Shown here piece after piece: positions 17,445 to 24,782 of a stretch of DNA of 64,000 nucleotides (the first letter of the stretch is position 1; every line of letters starts with the position of its first letter). The notes under the pieces were generated by a model. It was not told where the DNA came from, made no database searches, and worked only from the letters and a program-made list of their open reading frames with translations. The position numbers and the translations under genes were made by a program. The stretch is from assembly GCF_004353915.1 (NCBI RefSeq), contig NZ_SMRP01000004.1, positions 1 to 64,000 on the forward strand, written 5' to 3'. Source of the stretch: Paraburkholderia silviterrae (GTDB lineage: Bacteria > Pseudomonadota > Gammaproteobacteria > Burkholderiales > Burkholderiaceae).

Positions 17445-18086
17445 GTGACACACCGCTGCAACTGGGTAATGGCCGGCGCGTCGCCGCAGTATGTGCAATA
17501 TCACGACGAAGAGTGGGGCGTGCCCTCGCGCGACGACCAGCACCTCTACGAAATGCTCGTGCTCGAAGGCGCGCAGGCGGGGTTGTCATGGTCGACGATC
17601 CTCAACAAGCGCGAGGGCTATCGCCGCGCGTTCGCCAACTTCGAGGTCGAAAAGGTCGCGCGCTTCACGCCTAAGCAGGTCGAAACTCTCATGCAGGACG
17701 CCTCGATCGTGCGCAACCGCGCCAAGATCGAGGCCGCCATCCTGAATGCGCGCGCCGTGCAGCAAATCCAGGCGGAGCACGGCTCGCTTGCGGCATTCGT
17801 CTGGTCGTTCGTCAACGACACACCCATCCAGAACGACCTTGCCTCGTATCGCGACGCGCCCACGTCCACCGATGTCTCCGACGCGCTCAGCAAGGCGCTC
17901 AAGAAGTATGGCTGCAAGTTCGTCGGCACCACGATCTGCTACGCGTTCATGCAGGCGGTGGGCATGGTCAACGACCATGAGCGCGACTGCTTCTGCCGCA
18001 AAACCTGCGCGGCGCTCGGCGGCGCCAAGCCCAAGGCCAAAGGCAAGGCCGCAGCCGCGAAGGCGCGCACGGCAGCCGGAGCCTGA
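17445..18086 (+). CDS. tag: DNA-3-methyladenine glycosylase I
   Basis: A base-excision-repair enzyme of 213 residues. It has the Tag signatures HRCNWV and YHDEEWGVP, EGAQAGLSWSTIL, and KKYGCKFVGTTICYAFMQA. The zinc ligands of the family are visible as Cys4 and His19 near the N-terminus and His/Cys in NDHERDCFC near the C-terminus. The GTG at 17445 is chosen because AAGGAG lies eight bases upstream and the residues before it are not part of the family. The Lys/Ala-rich C-terminal ~25 residues are an extension. Confidence 0.93.
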   Translation: MTHRCNWVMAGASPQYVQYHDEEWGVPSRDDQHLYEMLVLEGAQAGLSWSTILNKREGYRRAFANFEVEKVARFTPKQVETLMQDASIVRNRAKIEAAILNARAVQQIQAEHGSLAAFVWSFVNDTPIQNDLASYRDAPTSTDVSDALSKALKKYGCKFVGTTICYAFMQAVGMVNDHERDCFCRKTCAALGGAKPKAKGKAAAAKARTAAGA

Positions 18087-18372
18087 CTCGGCGATTAGTC
18101 CTGAAACAGCCCTGAATCGGGCAGGAACTCGCGGGGCCGGCCCAGATACAGGGTTGCACGAACCGTGGATCTGCGCGATTTCCTCCTGCCTTGGTGCGCG
18201 GCCTAACGGTTTTCTCGTGGCGCGCCGTTATAACTGACCACGGATACGTCCGGGTTTGTTGCACCGGTAGCAGGCGCAACACGGCGCTGCCCGCCGCGGG
18301 GAACGCGCGCCGCCAGGCACGCAGCGGCGCATTTGCAGGACCTTACCGCTGTGCGTCGCGCAGGGGGCTGAA

Positions 18373-18819
18373 ATGAAAAACGTGCACTTCCTGACTCATC
18401 AGGAGATTTTCGACCGTGCCGTGGCGCACCTCCATGGACAAGGGCGCGCAGCGCTTCTGCCTTGCGGCGGCGGGGCGTATCGGAACGGCTACAGCGGCGG
18501 CTCGCGCAACTACGGTGGTTGCCCGGTCGGCAGTTTCATCCGCGCGCGCGACTACATCAGCGCAATGGAGGGGATCCCCGTGGGCTATCTCGCGCGTGAG
18601 GCGAACGAGGTGCCCGCATGGATGGACGTTGGCGTCGCCGCGCTGAAAAAGGCGCTTCTGCGCGCGCACATCAACATTTACGACGCCAACACCTTGAATC
18701 TGCTGAGTTGCCTGCAGAACGTCCACGACGTCTTCGGCGTCTGGGAGTGGCACGATCGGCTACTGTCGATCGCTGCGCAGTTCAGGCTTTCGCCACAGCG
18801 CCTTCAGGACGCCGCCTGA
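18373..18819 (+). CDS. Conserved-looking hypothetical protein, 148 residues
   Basis: I do not recognise a family. The protein is soluble, with no signal or membrane segment. A central stretch has Gly/Tyr/Ser-rich sequence and Cys (LPCGGGAYRNGYSGG, NYGGCPVG), followed by a more regular helical half (MDVGVAALKKALLRAHINIY). The start MKNVHFLTHQEIFDRAV has the amphipathic look of a genuine N-terminus. Codon use matches the neighbours. The 286-bp region before it (18087-18372) holds no other gene that I can support. It lies between tag and the convergent rpsU. Confidence 0.7.
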   Translation: MKNVHFLTHQEIFDRAVAHLHGQGRAALLPCGGGAYRNGYSGGSRNYGGCPVGSFIRARDYISAMEGIPVGYLAREANEVPAWMDVGVAALKKALLRAHINIYDANTLNLLSCLQNVHDVFGVWEWHDRLLSIAAQFRLSPQRLQDAA

Positions 18820-18875
18820 GCCGGGGCGGCGCGCGCTCGCGAAATCGAAATCCAAAACCAGCGCCAGAAATGCAA

Positions 18876-18912
18876 ACGGCGGCGCAGCTTCTTGCGAAGC
18901 ATGCGCCGCCGT
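18876..18912 (-). terminator. Hairpin downstream of rpsU
   Basis: A long stem, ACGGCGGCGCA with its complement plus an inner GCTTC/GAAGC stem, lies 22 bp past the rpsU stop. The following T-tract on the minus strand is short and interrupted, so it may be an inefficient terminator. Confidence 0.65.
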
Positions 18913-18934
18913 CTGGCGGAAGCTGAAGCGGCTC

Positions 18935-19147
18935 TTAGTGGAGCTTCTTCGGCAGCATCTGGCTGCGCAGACGCTTGTGCAGGCGCTTCACAGCAGCAGC
19001 CTTCTTGCGCTTGCGCACGGCCGTCGGCTTTTCGTAAGACTGGCGCTCACGCAGCTCGGCGATCAGGCCATTCTTTTCGATTGCACGGCGGAAGCGGCGA
19101 ATGGCCACTTCGAACGGCTCGTTTTCCTTCAGAAGAATCGTCGTCAT
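18935..19147 (-). CDS. rpsU: 30S ribosomal protein S21
   Basis: A 70-residue basic protein with the S21 signature [20 protein letters not shown] and the Lys/Arg-rich C-terminal tail [19 protein letters not shown]21 sits on the 30S platform and helps initiation-region base pairing. It is a stand-alone gene here. The 405 bp upstream (19148-19552) carry no gene and should contain its promoter. Confidence 0.97.
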   Translation of the reverse strand: MTTILLKENEPFEVAIRRFRRAIEKNGLIAELRERQSYEKPTAVRKRKKAAAVKRLHKRLRSQMLPKKLH

Positions 19148-19517
19148 GTATTTCCTAACTCAATCGCTTGATACGGTTCAAAGGCGCGAACGGCAACTAC
19201 CATTCACGCACCGGCCCTCCGGTCGTTCGCCACGATGGGGGCGTAACGAAAGGCAAGGCGGCCACGGAGGCCGGAAAAGAGAAGTAGGGGGTTCACAGCG
19301 GAACGCGATCAGGTAGACCTTGCTGCAACACACCTGACCGCCGGTTTGCGGCCGCCAACAGTAACGAACACGGCAACAAAACAGGCAAAGATCTCAATTC
19401 ACTCCCAATGATATCAGGAAAAGATCGCGCCAGCCACACTTTCTTGATTCTACTCAGACACTTGCGTGGCGGACACCGCCCGGCGGGTCCGCCACGCACC
19501 TTCAGGACTCCTGGATG

Positions 19518-19546
19518 AACGCGTCTCGCACCGCGCGAGACGCGTT
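19518..19546 (-). terminator. Hairpin just downstream of the aldo/keto reductase
   Basis: An 11-bp perfect stem AACGCGTCTCG/CGAGACGCGTT with a short loop lies seven bases past the stop codon on the minus strand. There is no good T-run, so its role as a terminator is uncertain. Confidence 0.5.
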
Positions 19547-19552
19547 TCAGGC

Positions 19553-20494
19553 TCAGGCGCTCGCGTCGTTGAGCGCCTGGATGTCCGCCGGATCGAGCTT
19601 CAGGCGCACTGCTGCCACAAGGCTGTCGAGCTGCTCGAGCGAAGTCGCGCTCGCGATCGGCGCAGTGATGCTCGGCCGCGCGATCAGCCACGCAAGCGCC
19701 ACGGCCGCGAGCGAAGTGCCATGGCGCCCGGCCACGAAATCGAGCGCCGCGAGAATGCGCACGCCGCGATGGTCCAGATAGCGCTCGACGCGAGAGCCGC
19801 GCGTGCTCTTCGCGAGGTCTTCGCGCGAACGATACTTGCCCGACAAAAAACCGCTCGCGAGGCTGTAATAGGGCACGACCGCGAGCTTCTGCGCGAGCGC
19901 CACGGGCTCGATATCGGCCTCGTAGGCCGCGCGATCGTACAGGTTGTATTCGGGCTGGACGATCTGGTACGCGGGCAGCCCGTTCTTGTGCGCGACCGCG
20001 AGCGCTTCCTCGATGCGCGCACCCGTGTAGTTCGACGCGCCCACCACGCGCACCTTGCCCGCCTCGATCAGGCGCTGGTAGGCGCCGAGCGTCTCTTCGA
20101 GCGGGACTTTCTGGTCGTCCTCGTGCGAGAAGTAGACGTCGATGTAGTCGGTCTGCAGGCGGCGCAGCGAGTCTTCCACGGCCGCCTGGATGTTCGCGGC
20201 CGAGAGGCCGGGGCGGCGCGGGTCCTTTGCCACCTTCGTTGCGATCACCACCTTTTCGCGCTTGCCGCTCCGGGCGAGCCATTTGCCGATGATGGTCTCC
20301 GATTCGCCGCCCTGGTTGCCGGGCACCCAGGCGGAGTAGACGTCCGCGGTGTCGATGAAGTTGAGGCCGGCGTCGGTGAAGGCGTCGAGGATCGAGAAGG
20401 AGGTGGCCTCGTCGGCCGTCCAGCCGAACACGTTGCCGCCGAACATGAGCGGCGCGACCTGCAAGGCCGAAGTGCCGATCCTGCGTAGTTCCAT
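19553..20494 (-). CDS. Aldo/keto reductase
   Basis: A 313-residue NADPH-dependent (beta/alpha)8 oxidoreductase. The catalytic tetrad can be followed as Asp and Tyr in FIDTADVYSAW, Lys in VIATKVAKD and His in VYFSHEDDQ. The cofactor segment VVPYYSLASGFLSGKYRS and the C-terminal ITAPIASATSLEQL are typical of the YajO/Gpr-like branch. The ATG at 20494 is chosen because AGGAG lies upstream and the family begins MELRRIG. The physiological substrate is unknown. Confidence 0.9.
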   Translation of the reverse strand: MELRRIGTSALQVAPLMFGGNVFGWTADEATSFSILDAFTDAGLNFIDTADVYSAWVPGNQGGESETIIGKWLARSGKREKVVIATKVAKDPRRPGLSAANIQAAVEDSLRRLQTDYIDVYFSHEDDQKVPLEETLGAYQRLIEAGKVRVVGASNYTGARIEEALAVAHKNGLPAYQIVQPEYNLYDRAAYEADIEPVALAQKLAVVPYYSLASGFLSGKYRSREDLAKSTRGSRVERYLDHRGVRILAALDFVAGRHGTSLAAVALAWLIARPSITAPIASATSLEQLDSLVAAVRLKLDPADIQALNDASA

Positions 20495-20712
20495 GACTTC
20501 TCCTGTGTAGAGCCAGGGTGGAAAGGGTTGAGGATACGCCGGCTGGCGCGACGCTGCAGGCACTCGAGCGGGCGCACAAGCGCGCCCGCTTGGCCTCGGT
20601 AGGCGCCAGGCGCACGCAAACGTGTGCCTGTTCGCTTCGATGCGCCAATCGCGGCGAATCTCCGCGTCTTATGCACCACGCAAAATAGGTCGCAATTGTT
20701 TGCGCATGCCCC

Positions 20713-20739
20713 TCAAGTTTTTTTTACTCACGCCGTCAA
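20713..20739 (+). promoter_or_regulatory. Sigma-28 (FliA) promoter of fliC
   Basis: TCAAGTTT at 20713-20720 and GCCGTCAA at 20732-20739 are separated by 11 bases. The enteric flagellar consensus is TAAAGTTT-N11-GCCGATAA; 13 of 16 positions match. The promoter lies 91 bp upstream of the fliC ATG. Confidence 0.85.
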
Positions 20740-20829
20740 CCTTCACTGAGGCGGCCAGCAATGAACGAGTGCTACCGCCGCAGCCAAAGTGGCGTGTATA
20801 GGGCTTAGCGCCCGTCCAGGAGAATTTCC

Positions 20830-22500
20830 ATGCTCGGAATTAACAGCAACATCAACTCGCTGGTTGCACAGCAGAACCTGACCGGCTCGGGCAGCGCACT
20901 GTCGCAAGCGATCACGCGCCTCTCGTCGGGCAAGCGCATCAACAGCGCGGCAGACGATGCAGCAGGTCTCGCGATCTCGAACATCATGCAGACCCAGATC
21001 AACGGTCTGAACCAGGGCGTGTCGAACTCGAACGACGGCGTGTCGATGGTGCAAACGGCATCGAGCGGTCTGTCGTCGTTGACGAGCAGCCTGCAGCGTA
21101 TCCGCCAGCTCGCCACGCAAGCGTCGAATGGCAGCATGACCTCCAGCGACCGCGCAGCATTGCAGCAAGAAGTCTCGCAGCAGATCCAGGAAGTGAACCG
21201 TATCGCGTCGCAAACGACGTACAACGGCATGAACGTGCTGAACGGCTCGTTGGGCACCGTGTCGTTCCAGGTCGGCGCGAACGTGGGCCAGACGATCACC
21301 CTGAATCTGAGCCAGAACATGAGCGCATCCTCGCTCGGGACGGGCGCTCCTCAGGCGGGTCAGACGCTTGGCACGTACACGGGCCTGGCGCTAAACACTG
21401 ATGGTACGAAGGCAGTAGCGGGTACGGCCACTGCATCGATTACTGGCGCGAGCTCAACCAACGCATCTTCCATCACCGTTACGGGCGGTGTAGGTGCGGC
21501 CACGTTTAAGGACAATAACGGCACGTACTATGCCCAAGATACGACGGGGGCATGGTATTCGGGTGCTAATGCGGCAGCGGCAACTACGAAAGCTGCGGCT
21601 GCTGTTGCGGGAACGGGCCTCGGTACCACCGCGGATGCAGGTACGATTGCTGCACTGAATCAAGCCGCACAATCGGTGACCACGACCGCGGGCACCGCTA
21701 CCGTCGCCATTAACGCGGCGAACAACACGGGAACTGGTGCTACCCCGGCTGGAACTACGTCGGTCACCGCAACGGACAACGGTAAGGGTACTCAGACTTA
21801 CGTTGACAACCAGGGCAACACGTACACGGACAATGCTGGGACTTGGAAAGTTTCAGTTAACGGTGGTGCCGCGACCGCTCTCGACGCCGTCAAGGACGCC
21901 GGCACGATTACAGCTCTTAATGCCGCAAGCACCACAGCAACGGCCAACGTGACGAGCACGGTTACTACGCCCGCCGCTATCACGTCGATCAACGTGCTTT
22001 CGGATGGCAAGGGTGGCTTCACGTTCACCGACCAGAACAACCAGGCTCTGGCCACGAACACGGTATCGTCTCTGTTCGGCGCAAACACGGCACAAGGCCA
22101 ACTCGCGACCGGCGGTCTGGATGCAGTTGCTAACGCAACTACTGATGCGACCGTAACCTCGCAGATCAACGCTCTGAACAAGCCTTCGACGGTTGCCAAC
22201 ATCGACATCAGCACGGCTCAAGGCGCCAGCATGGCGATGGAATCCATCGACAACGCACTGAGCGACGTGAACAACCTGCAGGCCACGCTTGGCGCCGCGC
22301 AGAATCGCTTCACGGCAATCGCGAGCACGCAGCAAGCTCAATCGACGGACCTGAGCAACGCCCAGTCGAACATCACCGACGCCAACTTCGCATCGGAAAC
22401 GGCCAACCTGAGCAAGGCGCAAGTGCTGCAGCAAGCCGGCATCTCGGTGCTCGCGCAAGCGAACTCGCAACCGCAGCAGATTCTCAAGCTCCTGCAGTAA
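20830..22500 (+). CDS. fliC: Flagellin, with enlarged variable central region
   Basis: The filament subunit, 556 residues. The N-terminal D0/D1 (LGINSNINSLVAQQNL, ITRLSSGKRINSAADDAAGL) and C-terminal D1/D0 (TDANFASETANLSKAQVLQQ, ending LKLLQ) are strongly conserved. Burkholderia flagellins are commonly about 380-390 residues; here the central part (~170-450) is longer and contains a repeated module (see findings). Codons there use more T and A at third positions than the ends. AGGAG precedes the ATG. It is transcribed from a sigma-28 promoter and followed by a terminator before fliD. Confidence 0.96.
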   Translation: MLGINSNINSLVAQQNLTGSGSALSQAITRLSSGKRINSAADDAAGLAISNIMQTQINGLNQGVSNSNDGVSMVQTASSGLSSLTSSLQRIRQLATQASNGSMTSSDRAALQQEVSQQIQEVNRIASQTTYNGMNVLNGSLGTVSFQVGANVGQTITLNLSQNMSASSLGTGAPQAGQTLGTYTGLALNTDGTKAVAGTATASITGASSTNASSITVTGGVGAATFKDNNGTYYAQDTTGAWYSGANAAAATTKAAAAVAGTGLGTTADAGTIAALNQAAQSVTTTAGTATVAINAANNTGTGATPAGTTSVTATDNGKGTQTYVDNQGNTYTDNAGTWKVSVNGGAATALDAVKDAGTITALNAASTTATANVTSTVTTPAAITSINVLSDGKGGFTFTDQNNQALATNTVSSLFGANTAQGQLATGGLDAVANATTDATVTSQINALNKPSTVANIDISTAQGASMAMESIDNALSDVNNLQATLGAAQNRFTAIASTQQAQSTDLSNAQSNITDANFASETANLSKAQVLQQAGISVLAQANSQPQQILKLLQ

Positions 22501-22566
22501 TGCGCTTGAGCAACATGTAGTTCGCGTTGCGCGCCCCGCCCGCCATACCCGGTGCGCGCAACGCAA

Positions 22567-22603
22567 GCCAACCGGGAGCCTCGTCTCCCGTTTGGCGTTT
22601 TTT
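22567..22603 (+). terminator. Rho-independent terminator between fliC and fliD
   Basis: Stem GCCAACCGGGAG/CTCCCGTTTGGC with one mismatch, followed by six T. It would limit read-through from the strong fliC transcript into fliD. Confidence 0.9.
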
Positions 22604-22651
22604 CAGACCTGAACCGATTCACATTGCATCGCCGAAGCGCGGAGCCTCTTC

Positions 22652-24241
22652 ATGTCCACCGTATCCGGTAACTCAGTCGCGAATACCGTCGCGGCAAACA
22701 CCGCAGCGACCAACCAGGCGCTGCAGCAAGCCGCACAGTCGATCATCAGCGGCTCGACCGGCAATTCGTCGATGGACGTGAACTCGCTCGTCACCGCGCT
22801 CGTCAACAGCAAGATCGCTGGCCAGGCCGCGACGCTGGCCGCGGCGCAGACAAGCGACAACACGCAGATCTCCGCATACGGCACGCTCTCCGCTGCGCTC
22901 TCGGCATTGCAGGCCGGCCTCACTTCGCTTTCGAACGGCACGACGGTCAACGCCTTCACGGCGACCACCAGCGGCAACGGCATCACGGCCACGGCGGCCA
23001 GCGGCGCAGTCGCCGGCACATATGCGATCGACGTCGCCCAGGTCGCGACCGCGCAGGTGCTCACCTCGAAGGGCTATAGCGCGACACAAGCGCTTGCCTC
23101 GGGCCCGGCCACGATGACGCTCTCCATCGGCGGCGCGAACACCACGATTTCGCTGAACAGCTCGAACAGCACGGTTTCCGGCATTGCCGCCGCCATCAAC
23201 AGCGCGAGCAACAATCCCGGCGTCACTGCCACGGTCGTCAATGGCGCGGATGGGGCGCACCTCGTCCTGCACGCGAACTCAACCGGCTCCCAGAACGCCA
23301 TCAGCATCCAGATCAGCGATACGGCAACGGGCGACGCACTGAACGGCCTTGCCGTGACGGGCAATAACGGCGCGTCACTGACCGGCGTGGCGAGCGCGAG
23401 CGCCACGCAGCTCAAGGCCAATCAGTCGACGCTCACCAATGTCCAGTCATCGGGAACGCCCCCCACGGCCAACTGGATCCAGACGACCGCGGCGCAAGAT
23501 GCCTATTTCAGCATCGACGGAACCGGCGTCACCAGTTCAACGAACTCGGTGACGTCCGCGCTCGCGGGCGTCACGCTGAGCCTGAGCGCCGCATCCGTCG
23601 ATAGCACCGGTAATTCGCCGCAGACGCTCACCATCTCTCAGAACACGAGTTCGCAGTCGAGCGCGATCAATCAGTTCGTCTCGCTGTACAACACGCTCGT
23701 GACAACGATGGGCACGCTCACCGCCTATAGCGCGACGGCAACGTCGCAGGGCCCGCTGCTCGGCGACTCGACGCTGAACATGATCCAGAACCAGGTGGCC
23801 ACGATCGTCGCAAACGGCGTGAAGAACGGCAACACGACCACGAGCCTCGCGGCGATCGGCATCACGCTGAATGCAGACGGCTCGCTCTCGCTCGACAACA
23901 GCACGCTGAACACCGCGCTGCAAAACAACCAGTCGACGGTGGCTACGCTGTTCAGTTCGACGAATGGCGTCGCGGCGCAATTGAACAACAACATCACGGG
24001 CTATCTGTCGACCACCGGCGTCATCCAGACGCGCACCAACGCGCTCAACGCGGACCTGACGAACCTCTCGACGCAGCAGTCGTCGCTGACTGACTACCAG
24101 ACGCAGCTCACCAGCACGTACACCGCGCAATTCACGGCGCTCAACACGCTGATGGCGACGATGAACAACAACCAGCAATACCTCACGCAGCTGTTCGGCG
24201 GCACGAACAGCGCGGGCGCGCTGGCCACCAACAAGAACTGA
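22652..24241 (+). CDS. fliD: Flagellar hook-associated protein 2 (filament cap)
   Basis: A 529-residue cap protein needed to polymerise exported flagellin. The FliD N-terminal domain begins MDVNSLVTALVNSKIAGQA after a ~40-residue low-complexity leader, and includes the AYGTLSAALSALQAGLTSLS coiled-coil part. The C-terminal coiled coil is LNADLTNLSTQQSSLTDYQ. Ser/Thr/Asn-rich composition is usual for exported axial proteins. It lies downstream of the fliC terminator and 20 bp before fliT. Confidence 0.94.
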   Translation: MSTVSGNSVANTVAANTAATNQALQQAAQSIISGSTGNSSMDVNSLVTALVNSKIAGQAATLAAAQTSDNTQISAYGTLSAALSALQAGLTSLSNGTTVNAFTATTSGNGITATAASGAVAGTYAIDVAQVATAQVLTSKGYSATQALASGPATMTLSIGGANTTISLNSSNSTVSGIAAAINSASNNPGVTATVVNGADGAHLVLHANSTGSQNAISIQISDTATGDALNGLAVTGNNGASLTGVASASATQLKANQSTLTNVQSSGTPPTANWIQTTAAQDAYFSIDGTGVTSSTNSVTSALAGVTLSLSAASVDSTGNSPQTLTISQNTSSQSSAINQFVSLYNTLVTTMGTLTAYSATATSQGPLLGDSTLNMIQNQVATIVANGVKNGNTTTSLAAIGITLNADGSLSLDNSTLNTALQNNQSTVATLFSSTNGVAAQLNNNITGYLSTTGVIQTRTNALNADLTNLSTQQSSLTDYQTQLTSTYTAQFTALNTLMATMNNNQQYLTQLFGGTNSAGALATNKN

Positions 24242-24261
24242 CGGGATCGAGGTCACACATC

Positions 24262-24561
24262 ATGCAAGCACGGGCCGACATCGAGCGTATCTGGCAACTC
24301 ACCAAGGCCATCGAACAGGCGGCGGCCGTGGGCGAATGGGAGCGGGCATCGCAGCTCGCGAGCGAGCGCTCGCCGCTGCTCATGTCGCTCACCGCGCCGC
24401 AAACGCCCGCTGTGCTCGACGTGCTCAAGCAGGTTCACGCCATCGATGCGCAGATTGCGGAAGCCGCCCGCAATGCCAAGACCGAACTGAACACCGAATA
24501 CCAGGCTGCGATGCAGGCGACCCGCAACGCGAATCTGTATCAGCGCGTCGCGCAGTTCTAA
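24262..24561 (+). CDS. fliT: FliT-like flagellar export chaperone
   Basis: A 99-residue, almost wholly helical protein (IERIWQLTKAIEQAAAVGEW, LKQVHAIDAQIAEAARNA). Position directly after fliD, small size and helical character match FliT, the FliD chaperone that in enterics also antagonises FlhDC. Sequence similarity to enteric FliT is low, so the assignment rests mostly on context. A FliS gene, often placed between fliD and fliT, is not present here. Confidence 0.72.
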   Translation: MQARADIERIWQLTKAIEQAAAVGEWERASQLASERSPLLMSLTAPQTPAVLDVLKQVHAIDAQIAEAARNAKTELNTEYQAAMQATRNANLYQRVAQF

Positions 24562-24643
24562 AGGCAATAAAGCGGCGATCCACGCCAGACGTACCGGACA
24601 ACAACAATTCATCGCGTCCCTTGCGGACGCGCTCGTTCAACTC

Positions 24644-24669
24644 AGCCCGCCTCGCGCGGGCTTTTTTTT
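24644..24669 (+). terminator. Rho-independent terminator after fliT
   Basis: Stem AGCCCGC/GCGGGCT with a five-base loop, followed by eight T. Confidence 0.93.
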
Positions 24670-24721
24670 CGCGCAAGCAAATGCTGCCACGTGCGGGCGC
24701 CTACGCCAGATCGCCACCACG

Positions 24722-24761
24722 AAAAAACGCCGCGTGGCCCGCTTCGCAGCGGCCACGCGGC
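24722..24761 (-). terminator. Rho-independent terminator after the phospholipase C gene
   Basis: On the minus strand an 11-bp stem, GCCGCGTGGCC with its complement, is followed by six T, starting 21 bp after the stop codon. Confidence 0.9.
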
Positions 24762-24782
24762 ATTCCTGGCACAACCTTCAGA

